From Lentzea xinjiangensis (GTDB lineage Bacteria; Actinomycetota; Actinomycetes; Mycobacteriales; Pseudonocardiaceae), in NCBI RefSeq assembly GCF_900110955.1, contig NZ_FOFR01000007.1, forward strand, positions 204,859 through 268,858: a stretch of DNA of 64,000 nt, in the 5' to 3' direction. The position numbers were made by a program, and so were the translations under genes. Of this stretch, positions 23,360 to 30,420 are shown in pieces. The notes under the pieces are model-generated. The model saw only the letters and a program-made list of their open reading frames with translations. It did not search any database and was not told the DNA's origin. The first letter of the stretch is position 1, and each line of letters starts with the position of its first letter.

Positions 23360-24133
23360 GTGCAGGGGCCGCGCCAGGACACTCGGGGGATCGTGGACGC
23401 GCGTGAGCTGTTCGCCCGCGTGCGGTTCCGCCGCCGTTTGCCGTGTCCGGAGTTGCAGCCGTACCTGGAGCACTACTGGCTGATCGACGGTCATCTGGAC
23501 GCGCCGTACACCACACACGTCGTGCCGCATCCGTCCGTGAACATCGTCTTCGAACACGGGTACGCGCACCCGGAGCTGGCCGGGGTGGGGCTCGGGTTGT
23601 TCCGCCGCGTGCTGGCCGGGCGGATCCGCGTCGCCGGGGTGCAGTTCCGGCCCGGCGGCTTCCGGCCTTTCCGCTCCGAGCCGGTGTCCGCGTGGACCGG
23701 GCGGCACGTGCGGCTGAGCGGCGTCGACTCGGCGCTGGTGCTGGGCGTGGAGGACGAGGACGACCGGGTGGCGGCGCTCGACTCGTTCCTGCTGGGGATG
23801 GGACCCGCGCCCGACCCGCAGGCCGCGCTGGCGATGGAGCTGGTGCAGCGCATCCGCGACGACCGGGACATCCGGCGGGTCTCGGACTTCGCGCGGGAGT
23901 GCGGTGTCGCGGTGCGGACGATGCAACGGCTGTTCGCGGACTACGTCGGCGTCAGCCCGAAGTGGGTCATCCTGCGGTACCGCATCCACGAGGCGTTGGA
24001 GCGCGCCGAGTCCGAAGTGCAGTGGTCACGGCTGGCCGCCGACCTCGGCTACAGCGACCAGGCCCACCTCGTGCGGGACTTCACCCAGACCGTCGGCGTC
24101 TCCCCCACGGCCTACGCGCGGGCGCTCACGTGA
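23360..24133 (+). CDS. AraC-family regulator with DUF6597-like N-terminus
   Basis: 257 residues. The N-terminal sensor part (LQPYLEHYWLIDGHL; GRIRVAGVQFRPGGFRPF) is the DUF6597 type. The C-terminal AraC double HTH covers about 160-255 (VSDFARECGVAVRTMQRLFADYVGVSPKWVILRYRIHEALE; AADLGYSDQAHLVRDFTQTVGVSPTAYAR). GTG 23360 sits 7 nt after TAGGAT (23347-23352), which suggests a leaderless mRNA. The end overlaps the convergent VOC gene. Effector and target are unknown, though the neighbouring VOC gene is a candidate. Confidence 0.88.
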   Translation: MQGPRQDTRGIVDARELFARVRFRRRLPCPELQPYLEHYWLIDGHLDAPYTTHVVPHPSVNIVFEHGYAHPELAGVGLGLFRRVLAGRIRVAGVQFRPGGFRPFRSEPVSAWTGRHVRLSGVDSALVLGVEDEDDRVAALDSFLLGMGPAPDPQAALAMELVQRIRDDRDIRRVSDFARECGVAVRTMQRLFADYVGVSPKWVILRYRIHEALERAESEVQWSRLAADLGYSDQAHLVRDFTQTVGVSPTAYARALT

Positions 24134-24563
24134 GGGACGCGCTCAGCTCCAGCAGGATCCCCTCGGGCCCGCGGACGTAGCAGGTCCGCAGGACGTCCCG
24201 GTAGGTCTCGACGTTCCCGACCAGCTCGGCGCCGTGCGGGCGGAGCCGGGCGAGGGTGCCGTCGAGGTCGTCGACGGCGAACGCGACGTGCCGCAGGCCG
24301 AGGGCGTTGATCGGGGCGTGCGAACTGCCGTCGACGGCTTCGGGTGCCTGGAACTCGCTGAACTCGATCCGGTACCGGCCGTCCGGCGTGCGCAGCATCG
24401 CGATCCTGCTGCGGGAGCCCTCGAGCCCGATGACACCGTCGACGAACCCGCCCTCCATGTGCGCCTCGCCCTCCAGCTCCATGCCGAGAGCCTCGAAGAA
24501 CGCGACGGCGGCCGCGAGGTCGGTGACGGTCATACCCACGTGGTGCATGCTCTGGATGCTCAT
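24126..24563 (-). CDS. VOC-family (glyoxalase-like) protein
   Basis: 145 residues: MHHVGMTVTDLAAAVAFFEALGMELEGE, a central LGLRHVAFAVDDLDGTLARL and a terminal YVRGPEGILLELS. His, Glu and His/Glu residues are placed at the metal-ligand positions of the fold, so a metal-dependent enzyme such as methylmalonyl-CoA epimerase-like or a dioxygenase is possible. It converges on the AraC gene, with stops overlapping by 8 bp. Start ATG 24563. Confidence 0.88.
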   Translation of the reverse strand: MSIQSMHHVGMTVTDLAAAVAFFEALGMELEGEAHMEGGFVDGVIGLEGSRSRIAMLRTPDGRYRIEFSEFQAPEAVDGSSHAPINALGLRHVAFAVDDLDGTLARLRPHGAELVGNVETYRDVLRTCYVRGPEGILLELSASLT

Positions 24564-24671
24564 GCCCCTGGGACGACGCCGCGGGAGCGTTCTCGACACG
24601 AGAAGTGGTCCATTTTCGCAGGCGTGTTCTGGCTCTCCTGCCTGGGCCGCTTTGGCGGCAGAGTCACCGGC

Positions 24672-25262
24672 ATGAGCCTCGCCTTCCTGGTCACGACGTT
24701 GCTCGCGGTCGCCACCCCCGGCACCGGTGTGCTGTACACGCTGTCCGCCGGTCTCGCGCACGGGCGCAAGGCGAGCGTCATCGCCGCGTTCGGCTGCACG
24801 CTCGGGATCGTGCCGCACGTGCTGGCCACCGTCACGGGTCTCGCGGCGCTGCTGCACGCGAGCGCGCTGGCGTTCGAGATCGTGAAGTACCTGGGTGTCG
24901 CCTACCTGCTGTATTTGGCGTGGACCACGTTGCGGGACCGCGGCGACCTCGTCGTGGACACCGCGGCCGCGCCGGCCTCGGCGCGCACGGTCGTGGTGTC
25001 GGCGGTGCTGCTCAACCTGCTGAACCCGAAGCTGACGATCTTCTTCGTGGCGTTCCTGCCGCAGTTCGCGACGGGCTTCGGGGAGATGGGGGCGTTGAGC
25101 GGGGTGTTCATGGCGCTGACGTTCGTGGTCTTCGCCGTCTACGGGGTGTTCGCGGCGTCGATGCGCGACCGGGTGCTGGCCCGGCCGCGCGTGGTGGTGT
25201 GGCTGCGCCGGTTCTTCGCCGCCGCGTTCGCGGCGCTGGGCGCGAAGCTCGCGCTGACCTAA
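24672..25262 (+). CDS. LysE/RhtB-family amino-acid exporter
   Basis: 196 residues, about six membrane helices. The first helix carries the family's VATPGTGVLYTLSAGLAHGRKA (the usual PGP motif is PGT here), and NLLNPKLTIFFVAFLPQF is the conserved central segment. It exports amino acids or their derivatives across the membrane. No Lrp-type regulator is adjacent. The 108 bp upstream of it show no clear operator. The stop overlaps the convergent sigma gene by 4 bp. Confidence 0.9.
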   Translation: MSLAFLVTTLLAVATPGTGVLYTLSAGLAHGRKASVIAAFGCTLGIVPHVLATVTGLAALLHASALAFEIVKYLGVAYLLYLAWTTLRDRGDLVVDTAAAPASARTVVVSAVLLNLLNPKLTIFFVAFLPQFATGFGEMGALSGVFMALTFVVFAVYGVFAASMRDRVLARPRVVVWLRRFFAAAFAALGAKLALT

Positions 25263-26506
25263 CCGCAGGCGGCGGCGCGGCCGAGCAGCAGGGCCTTCTC
25301 GCGTTCGTTGCGGGTCAGCGCGGCGGCCTTCTCGAACTCCGCCTTCGCCTCCTCGGTCCGGCCGAGCTTGGCCAGGAAGTCGCCTCGCACGCTCGGCAGC
25401 AGGTGGTAGCCCTGCAACGCCTTGGCGCCGGAGATCTCGTCGACCAGCGCGAGACCGGCGGCGGGACCGAAGGCCATCGACAGCGCCACCGCGCGGTTGA
25501 GCTCGACGACCGGGGACGGTGAGATCTGCGCGAGCACCTGGTAGAGGGCGGCGATCCGCTGCCAGTCGGTGTCCTCGGCCTTGCGCGCGCGGGCGTGGCA
25601 CGCGGCCAGTGCGGCCTGGACGTAGTAGGGGCCGGGCGGTTGGTTGAGGGCCTCGGCGCGTTCGAGGGCGCGCAGGCCACGGCCGATGAGCAGCCAGTCC
25701 CACTTGCCGCGGTCCTGCTCCAGCAGCAGCACGGGCTCGCCGCCGGGGCCGGTGCGGGCCTTGGCGCGGGAGGCCTGGATCTCCATCAGCGCGACCAGGC
25801 CGTGGACCTCGGCCTCCTTCGGCGCGAGCTCGGCGAGCACGCGGCCGAGCCGCAACGCCTCCGCGCACAGCTCGGGACGCATCCAGTCGTCGCCCTGCGT
25901 GGCCGAGTAGCCCTCGTTGAAGATCAGGTAGAGGACCTCGAGCACCGAGGCCAGCCGCGGGGCGAGGTCGGGCCCCTCGGGGACCGCGAACCCGACGCCG
26001 GCGTCGGCCAGCGCCTTCTTGGCGCGCACGATGCGCTGGGCGACGGTCGACTCGCTGACGAGGAACGCGCGGGCGATCTCCTCGGTCTTGAGGCCGCCCA
26101 GCATCTTCAGCGTCAGAGCCACCCGCGCCTCGGTGCGGAGCACGGGGTGGCAGGCGGTGAAGATGAGGCTCAGCAGGTCGTCGCCGATCTCGTCCTCGAC
26201 GCCCTCGCTGGCATCGGGCGTGGCTTCCTGGATGTCGCGGCCGATCTCCTCGACCTTGCGGTTGAAGTTCTCGCGGCGCCGGATCTGGTCGATCGACCGG
26301 CGCTTGGCCGTGGTCATCAGCCACGCGCCGGGGTTCTTGGGCACGCCCTCGACCGGCCACTGCTCCAGCGCCGCCACCAGCGCGTCCTGGGCCATCTCCT
26401 CGGCGAGGCCGACGTCGCGGGTGTACCGCGCGAGTGCGGCGATGACCTTCGCCGACTCCATCCGCCAGACCGCGTCGATGGTGCGGTGCACCGAGGTAGC
26501 CCCCAT
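25259..26506 (-). CDS. ECF42-type RNA polymerase sigma factor (DUF6596 C-terminal extension)
   Basis: 415 residues. Sigma region 2 is at about 15-80 (AEEMAQDALVAALEQW; GAWLMTTAKRRSIDQIRR) and region 4 at about 115-170 (ALTLKMLGGLKTEEIARAFLVSESTVAQRIVRAKK). A long TPR-like C-terminal extension follows (VLEVLYLIFNEGYSA through NEREKALLLGRAAACG), diagnostic of the ECF42/SigJ-like group. Members lack an anti-sigma factor and are linked to DGPF/YCII proteins, as here (gene at 26514-26744, 7 bp upstream). ATG 26506 is chosen over upstream codons that overlap the DGPF gene. Confidence 0.92.
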   Translation of the reverse strand: MGATSVHRTIDAVWRMESAKVIAALARYTRDVGLAEEMAQDALVAALEQWPVEGVPKNPGAWLMTTAKRRSIDQIRRRENFNRKVEEIGRDIQEATPDASEGVEDEIGDDLLSLIFTACHPVLRTEARVALTLKMLGGLKTEEIARAFLVSESTVAQRIVRAKKALADAGVGFAVPEGPDLAPRLASVLEVLYLIFNEGYSATQGDDWMRPELCAEALRLGRVLAELAPKEAEVHGLVALMEIQASRAKARTGPGGEPVLLLEQDRGKWDWLLIGRGLRALERAEALNQPPGPYYVQAALAACHARARKAEDTDWQRIAALYQVLAQISPSPVVELNRAVALSMAFGPAAGLALVDEISGAKALQGYHLLPSVRGDFLAKLGRTEEAKAEFEKAAALTRNEREKALLLGRAAACG

Positions 26507-26513
26507 GCGGGCA

Positions 26514-26744
26514 TCAGACCACAGCCACCTGGCGTATTTCCACGACACAGGCCGGAAGCGGTATGCGCCGCACGCGTTCGACGGCTTCCTCCGCGTCGCG
26601 GACGTCGATCAGCCAGTACCCGGACACCCCGCACGCGCCGGGCACCAGGTCGCCCGCGTCGAGCAGGACGCCCGCGCGCAGCAACCCGTCCCCGTGCAGC
26701 GCCGCCACCGGTTTCGAGCTTCTCACGAACACCATGAACCGCAC
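26514..26744 (-). CDS. Shortened DGPF/YCII-family protein
   Basis: 76 residues: VRFMVFVRSSK, LLRAGVLLDAGDLVPGACGVSGYWLIDVRDAEEAVERVRRIPLP and the terminal VVEIRQVAVV match both ends of DGPF proteins. About 40 central residues that normally carry the DGPF loop are missing, so it is either a compact variant or an in-frame deletion. The frame is intact. GTG 26744 lies 4 nt after GAGGAGG, and that ribosome site is paired inside a 13-bp hairpin. It is in an operon with the ECF42 sigma gene. Confidence 0.75.
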   Translation of the reverse strand: MRFMVFVRSSKPVAALHGDGLLRAGVLLDAGDLVPGACGVSGYWLIDVRDAEEAVERVRRIPLPACVVEIRQVAVV

Positions 26745-26747
26745 CGG

Positions 26748-26788
26748 ACCTCCTCGTTCGCTCTCACCTGGACGTCGAACGAGGAGGT
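26748..26788 (-). promoter_or_regulatory. Hairpin enclosing the ribosome binding site of the DGPF gene
   Basis: ACCTCCTCGTTCG (26748-26760 on the + strand) and CGAACGAGGAGGT (26776-26788) are perfect 13-bp reverse complements with a 15-nt loop. In the reverse-strand mRNA the 3' arm holds the GAGGAGG Shine-Dalgarno of the GTG at 26744, and the 5' arm supplies a perfect anti-Shine-Dalgarno. It could gate translation. It could also act as a weak terminator of the NmrA-like gene, whose stop is 21 bp upstream. Confidence 0.6.
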
Positions 26789-26808
26789 GCCGGAATCGAC
26801 GGCGGTGA

Positions 26809-27645
26809 TCAGGCCGTGAAGTCGGCGGCGTGGTCGCGGGCCCACTGCGCGAACGTCCGGTACGGCCGGCCGGTGAGCCGCTCGTAGTCCGGCGACACGA
26901 CGAACTCGTAGTCGGTGACGTCGTCGGGGTCGCCACCCTCGTAGCCGCCGAGGCCGAGGACGTAGCGGGCGATCTCCTCCGGCCAGCCGACGCTGATGTA
27001 GTAGGCGAGCGCCTCCTCGGGCGTGACGTCCCGGAACCGCAGCTCGCGGCCGATGGCCTCGCCCAGTGCCACCGCCATCTCCCGCTGGGTGATCTGCGCC
27101 GGCCCGGTCAGGTGGTAGACCTGGCCCGCGTGCCCGTCCTCCAGCAGCGCCTTCACCGCCACGTCGGCGATATCGGCCTCGTGGATCGGCTGGCCGAACG
27201 CGTCGGGGTCGGGGTGCACGATCGTGCCGTCCGCGCGGATCGACGGTCCCCACAGGTCGATCTTGTTGACGGCGAACTCGCCCGGCCGCAGGTGCGTCCA
27301 CGCCACGCCGGACGCCTCGACCGCCTGCTCGACCGGCAGGTGGTGCGTGGTGTCGTAGCCGTAGGTCACGGCGCCGCTGGACAGCGTCACGATCCTGCGC
27401 ACGCCGGCGCGCACCGCCCGGTCGACCACCTCCCGGGCAGTGGGCGGGTGCGCGAACAGGTACAGCGCGTCCACGCCGTCGAACGGGATGCCGTCCGGGT
27501 CGTCGAGGTCGCCCCGCACCGTCTCGGCGTGACCGGGGAAGCCCGCCTTGCCCGGGTCGCGGGTCATGGCCCGCACCCCGGCGCCGAGCCGGTCCACCAC
27601 CAGCCGTCCGACGTTGCCCGTCGCGCCGGTCACCAGGATCGTCAT
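26809..27645 (-). CDS. NmrA-like NAD(P)-binding protein
   Basis: 278 residues of atypical SDR type: MTILVTGATGNVGRLVVDRL nucleotide-binding start, TLSSGAVTYG, and VAWTHLRPGEFAVNKIDLWG, the NmrA/QOR2-like core. It ends in an FAQWARDHAADF helix typical of this group. There is no YxxxK, so it may be a redox sensor or reductase. The ATG at 27645 overlaps the upstream TetR stop (ATGA), so it is coupled to that regulator. Confidence 0.9.
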   Translation of the reverse strand: MTILVTGATGNVGRLVVDRLGAGVRAMTRDPGKAGFPGHAETVRGDLDDPDGIPFDGVDALYLFAHPPTAREVVDRAVRAGVRRIVTLSSGAVTYGYDTTHHLPVEQAVEASGVAWTHLRPGEFAVNKIDLWGPSIRADGTIVHPDPDAFGQPIHEADIADVAVKALLEDGHAGQVYHLTGPAQITQREMAVALGEAIGRELRFRDVTPEEALAYYISVGWPEEIARYVLGLGGYEGGDPDDVTDYEFVVSPDYERLTGRPYRTFAQWARDHAADFTA

Positions 27646-28397
27646 CGCAGGCCCCCTTCGATGCCGTCGAGCAGCCGGTCGAGCCCGTAGTCGAACGAGC
27701 TGCGCATGTTGTCCGCGAGCGTGCCCTGCGTCTCGTAGGCGCCGGCGTTCCACAGGTTCGTCATGGTCGGGTAGCGCTCGACGTCGAAGTAGTCGTCCCA
27801 GAACACCTGCCGCGCACCCCACCAGGAGTCACCGGACTCACCGGTGACCCGCGCGAGCTGCTGGTCGTCCACCTCGGAGGCGGCGGCGCCGTGCACGAAC
27901 CCCTCGACCGCGACGTGCGCCACCGTGACGTGCCGCGGCTCCAGCCCCGAGTCGGCGAGCGCGGCCAGCACGAACTCCTGGCCGTCCATCAGCCCGGGCC
28001 CGAGCGGCGGCCGCACCATCGACACGTCCCGCATCCACGGGTGCGCCCGGTAGACCGCCCGCGTGCGGTCGGCGTAATGCTTGATCCGCTCCCGCCACGA
28101 CCCCTCGGGCGTGAGGTCGCGCTCCCGCAGCACCGCGTCGGCCATCAGGTCGATCAGCTCGGCCTTGCCGGGCACGTGCGTGTAGAGCGACATCGTGCCG
28201 ACGGCCAGCTCCTGGGCGACCCGCGCCATCGACATGGCACCGAGTCCTTCGCGGTCGGCCACCGCGATCGCCGCGGTGACGATCTGGTCGACGCTCACCT
28301 TGGGCTTCCTGCCGACCGGTTTCGGCTCCGGCGGCCTGCGCCAGAGCAGTGCGAGCGTCTTGAGCGGGTCTCCCCCGCCACTGCGTTCGACGGCCAT
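27642..28397 (-). CDS. TetR-family regulator (TetR class, C-terminal TetR_C)
   Basis: 251 residues from ATG 28397 (MAVERSGGGDPLKTLALLWR). The HTH spans about 35-80 (SVDQIVTAAIAVADREGLGAMSMARVAQELAVGTMSLYTHVPGKAELIDLM). The large TetR_C domain has PWMRDVSMVRPPLGPGLMD and ends FDYGLDRLLDGIEG. It is a paralogue of the TetR at 43358-44113: both start with GDPxxTLALLWR and both face a CCGTA-N5-TACGG operator. An upstream start at 28463 would fall through the operators. It probably controls itself and the NmrA-like gene. Confidence 0.92.
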   Translation of the reverse strand: MAVERSGGGDPLKTLALLWRRPPEPKPVGRKPKVSVDQIVTAAIAVADREGLGAMSMARVAQELAVGTMSLYTHVPGKAELIDLMADAVLRERDLTPEGSWRERIKHYADRTRAVYRAHPWMRDVSMVRPPLGPGLMDGQEFVLAALADSGLEPRHVTVAHVAVEGFVHGAAASEVDDQQLARVTGESGDSWWGARQVFWDDYFDVERYPTMTNLWNAGAYETQGTLADNMRSSFDYGLDRLLDGIEGGLR

Positions 28398-28405
28398 CCG
28401 TCCAC

Positions 28406-28457
28406 CCCATTTCCGTAGGCCATACGGAAAGAATACCGTACGTCCTACGGAAATGGG
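28406..28457. promoter_or_regulatory. Double TetR operator, CCGTA-N5-TACGG type
   Basis: Site 1: TTTCCGTA (28410-28417), GGCCA, TACGGAAA (28423-28430), perfect. Site 2: TACCGTA (28434-28440), CGTCC, TACGGAA (28446-28452), one mismatch. Centres are about 23 bp apart. The two outer arms also form a perfect 14-bp inverted repeat (28406-28419 and 28444-28457). Same architecture as the site at 43323-43343. Confidence 0.75.
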
Positions 28458-28483
28458 CGACAAGTGGACTCTCAGTCGGGTAC

Positions 28484-28512
28484 TTGACAGAAGCTGTAGC
28501 CGGAGCTACAAA
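28484..28512 (+). promoter_or_regulatory. Consensus sigma-70 promoter with an internal palindrome
   Basis: TTGACA (28484-28489) and TACAAA (28507-28512) are separated by 17 bp, one of very few near-consensus housekeeping promoters in the window. Between and over the -10 lies TGTAGC-CGGA-GCTACA (28495-28510), a perfect 6-bp inverted repeat that could be an operator. It drives the small gene at 28553. Confidence 0.7.
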
Positions 28513-28552
28513 AAATCTGTACCTAGTAGCTCTTCTTCGGGAGTGATACGAG

Positions 28553-28804
28553 GTGCTTTCAACCAGCGAGAGGGCATTCGCGGACCTGGTCTGCGCCGAC
28601 GCCGAGTGGGTGAGCGCGGAGTTCGAGGCGATCATCGACGCCAACTTCGACCAGGTACCGGTGCCGCGTCCTCACTCTCGTGCGGGCGCCGTGGGGTATC
28701 CGGAGCCCCCGGCGCTGCGAGGGGTGTGGCGCACCGGGTTCGCGAGGTCGCGGCAGCGATCTCCTCCGGCTGGACGAGGAAGTGAGTCCCCGTCCATCCG
28801 ATGA
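28553..28804 (+). CDS. Small orphan protein (83 aa)
   Basis: 83 residues from GTG 28553, with GGGAG 9 nt upstream. The first 35 residues (MLSTSERAFADLVCADAEWV and SAEFEAIIDANFDQ) are acidic and helical with normal high-GC3 codons. The second half is Arg/Pro-rich with relaxed codon use, so it may be a frame-drifted or disordered tail. It stands alone between a consensus promoter and an intrinsic terminator. I do not recognise a family. It could be a real regulated small protein or the 5' part of a decayed gene. Confidence 0.5.
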   Translation: MLSTSERAFADLVCADAEWVSAEFEAIIDANFDQVPVPRPHSRAGAVGYPEPPALRGVWRTGFARSRQRSPPAGRGSESPSIR

Positions 28805-28826
28805 GAGGAGCCCGTGGAGGTGATCA

Positions 28827-28851
28827 GGGGCGGCAGGTCTGCCGCCCCTTT
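28827..28851 (+). terminator. Intrinsic terminator of the small orphan gene
   Basis: GGGGCGGCA (28827-28835), loop GGTC, TGCCGCCCC (28840-28848), then TTT. A perfect 9-bp GC-rich stem with a short T-run, 22 bp after the stop at 28804. It may also serve the convergent membrane-protein gene ending at 28851. Confidence 0.85.
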
Positions 28852-29585
28852 CACGCTGTCTCGCCGCGAGCCGGCACCGCCAGCATCCGCGGGCGTTGGA
28901 CGTACCAGACGACCTCGACGCCACGCGGCATGACGTTGCGCAGCTCAGCGCACACCTCGTGAGTCACCACGAGCCCGGTCGTGCGGCACAACAACTCGTT
29001 GTCGTTGTACGGCGGCCTGCTCACATAGCCGCGTGACACCAGGTGCTCGCGCATCACGTCCGCGGCACGGTCCCCGGTCGCCTCCAGGTCGCGCGAGCAG
29101 TTGCCGGAGCCGCACCAGCCCGTGCCCTCGGCCACCCGCAGCCCGGCGGGACCCGGCAGCACACCTTCGTCGCGCGGCTTGGCCTCCAGGCCCATCAGCA
29201 GCAGCCACGCCGTCGCCAGCAGGCCCAGGCCGACGGTTCCCAGCAGCCACCCCACCCCCGCCGGTCGCCGTCGTTCCACCAGCACGCCGGCCTCGCACAC
29301 CACCGCCGCCATCACCGGGTGGAGGCAGAAGCTCTCCAGCGCCGAGGGCACCCACGGCCCTGACCAGCCCAGTGCGCGCGGTACGACGAACCACGCGAGC
29401 AAGACCACCAGGACCAGCCCGACGGCCACCCCGGTCCGCCACGACCGGGCCAGCAGGCACCACAGCACGATCGGCACCATCCCGAACAAGCCGGCGCCCG
29501 CGTCGAACGCGGCCACGCCCAGCCCCGCGACGACCACGGCCACCCGCCACCCGTGCACCCGCACCGCTTTCCCCAGGTTCAGCAC
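28851..29585 (-). CDS. Membrane protein with C-terminal soluble domain
   Basis: 244 residues. About four hydrophobic segments fill residues 12-130 (VAVVVAGLGVAAFDAGAGLF; VAVGLVLVVLLAWFVV; WLLGTVGLGLLATAWLLLMG). A soluble tail follows with four Cys (GTGWCGSGNCSRDLE; NELLCRTT; HEVCAELRN), possibly two disulfides outside the cell. No known family recognised. A terminator hairpin of the preceding operon lies just upstream (29601-29636), so it probably has its own promoter. Confidence 0.75.
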   Translation of the reverse strand: MLNLGKAVRVHGWRVAVVVAGLGVAAFDAGAGLFGMVPIVLWCLLARSWRTGVAVGLVLVVLLAWFVVPRALGWSGPWVPSALESFCLHPVMAAVVCEAGVLVERRRPAGVGWLLGTVGLGLLATAWLLLMGLEAKPRDEGVLPGPAGLRVAEGTGWCGSGNCSRDLEATGDRAADVMREHLVSRGYVSRPPYNDNELLCRTTGLVVTHEVCAELRNVMPRGVEVVWYVQRPRMLAVPARGETA

Positions 29586-29600
29586 GGGTGCCAGTGAAGC

Positions 29601-29636
29601 GGAAACGCCGCCCCGGGGATCCGGGACGGCGTTTCC
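29601..29636 (-). terminator. Hairpin terminator of the stress-protein operon
   Basis: GGAAACGCCGCCCCGG (29601-29616) and CCGGGACGGCGTTTCC (29621-29636) pair over 16 bp with one mismatch around a GGAT loop. It lies 18 bp after the stop of the reverse-strand gene at 29655, and its 5' side is A-rich, giving a short U-run on the reverse transcript. Confidence 0.75.
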
Positions 29637-29654
29637 TGTGGTGGGAGCTGGTTC

Positions 29655-29876
29655 TCACGCTGCCAGGTCGGCTCCGGCCGGTTCCAGCAGGAGCTGCGCG
29701 ACCCGCAGCTGGCGGGCGGCGGCCCGCAGGTCCTTCACGATCTCGGCCACGTCGCGGCCCAGGTCGTCCTCGGTCCGCGACGCGAGCTCGGACGCCTGCG
29801 CGCCCAGCCGGGCGCTGCTCTCGCGGAGCTCCTCGAGCGCGTCGCGCAGTTCGTCGAACGTCAGCGGGGTGCTCAT
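29655..29876 (-). CDS. Small coiled-coil protein
   Basis: 73 residues, almost entirely helical: FDELRDALEELRESSARLGAQ, then DDLGRDVAEIVKDLRAAARQLRVAQLL. Heptad-like Leu spacing suggests a coiled coil. There are no Cys or membrane segments. ATG 29876 overlaps the stop of the upstream YflT-like gene (ATGA), so they are coupled. Function unknown; it may be an accessory of the stress protein. Confidence 0.7.
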   Translation of the reverse strand: MSTPLTFDELRDALEELRESSARLGAQASELASRTEDDLGRDVAEIVKDLRAAARQLRVAQLLLEPAGADLAA

Positions 29877-30382
29877 GAGCGCCACGCCAGCGACGCCAGC
29901 ATGTCCTTGCCGCGCTCGGCGTTGCGCGGGTGGCTCAGAACGTCGTAACGACCGGCCACGAGCTGGGTGGTCGAGGCGAAGTCACGGCGTCCCCGCGTCG
30001 CCGCGTAGCGCGTGGCGGCGCTGGCCAGCCCGAAGACCGTACCGACGACCAGGCCCGTGACGATCGGGGCGAGAGCGCCGCCGGTCGAGAACAGGCCGAG
30101 CAGCAGACCGACGAACAGACCGAACCAGGCACCCGACGCGGCACCCGCGCCGAGGACGCGGCCCCAGGTCAGGCGGCCGGTGACGCGTTCGACGATCATC
30201 GGCTCGACGCCGACGATGGTCACGTCGGCCACCGGGAAGTCGTGGTCGGCGAGGTGGTCCACGGCTCGTTGCGCCTCTTCGTAGGTCGCGTAGGAACCGA
30301 TCGGCCAGCCCGTGGGCAAGGTGGGCAGTGCGTTGACGCCGGTGGGAGTGGCTCCTGTGGTGAACGGAGTCGCGGTGGTCAT
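29873..30382 (-). CDS. General stress protein (YflT-like) with glycine-zipper membrane segment
   Basis: 169 residues. The N-terminal YflT-type domain is at about 25-65 (GWPIGSYATYEEAQRAVDHLADHDFPVADVTIVG). Two Gly/Ala-rich hydrophobic segments follow (VLGAGAASGAWFGLFVGLLLGLF; APIVTGLVVGTVFGLASAA), as in actinobacterial general stress protein 17M-like membrane proteins. ATG 30382 follows GGAGG at 8 nt. It is the first gene of a two-gene operon. A role in envelope or general stress is inferred from the family. Confidence 0.82.
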   Translation of the reverse strand: MTTATPFTTGATPTGVNALPTLPTGWPIGSYATYEEAQRAVDHLADHDFPVADVTIVGVEPMIVERVTGRLTWGRVLGAGAASGAWFGLFVGLLLGLFSTGGALAPIVTGLVVGTVFGLASAATRYAATRGRRDFASTTQLVAGRYDVLSHPRNAERGKDMLASLAWRS

Positions 30383-30420
30383 GTCCAACACCTCCGAAAT
30401 GCGATTCCCTGCACCCATTA

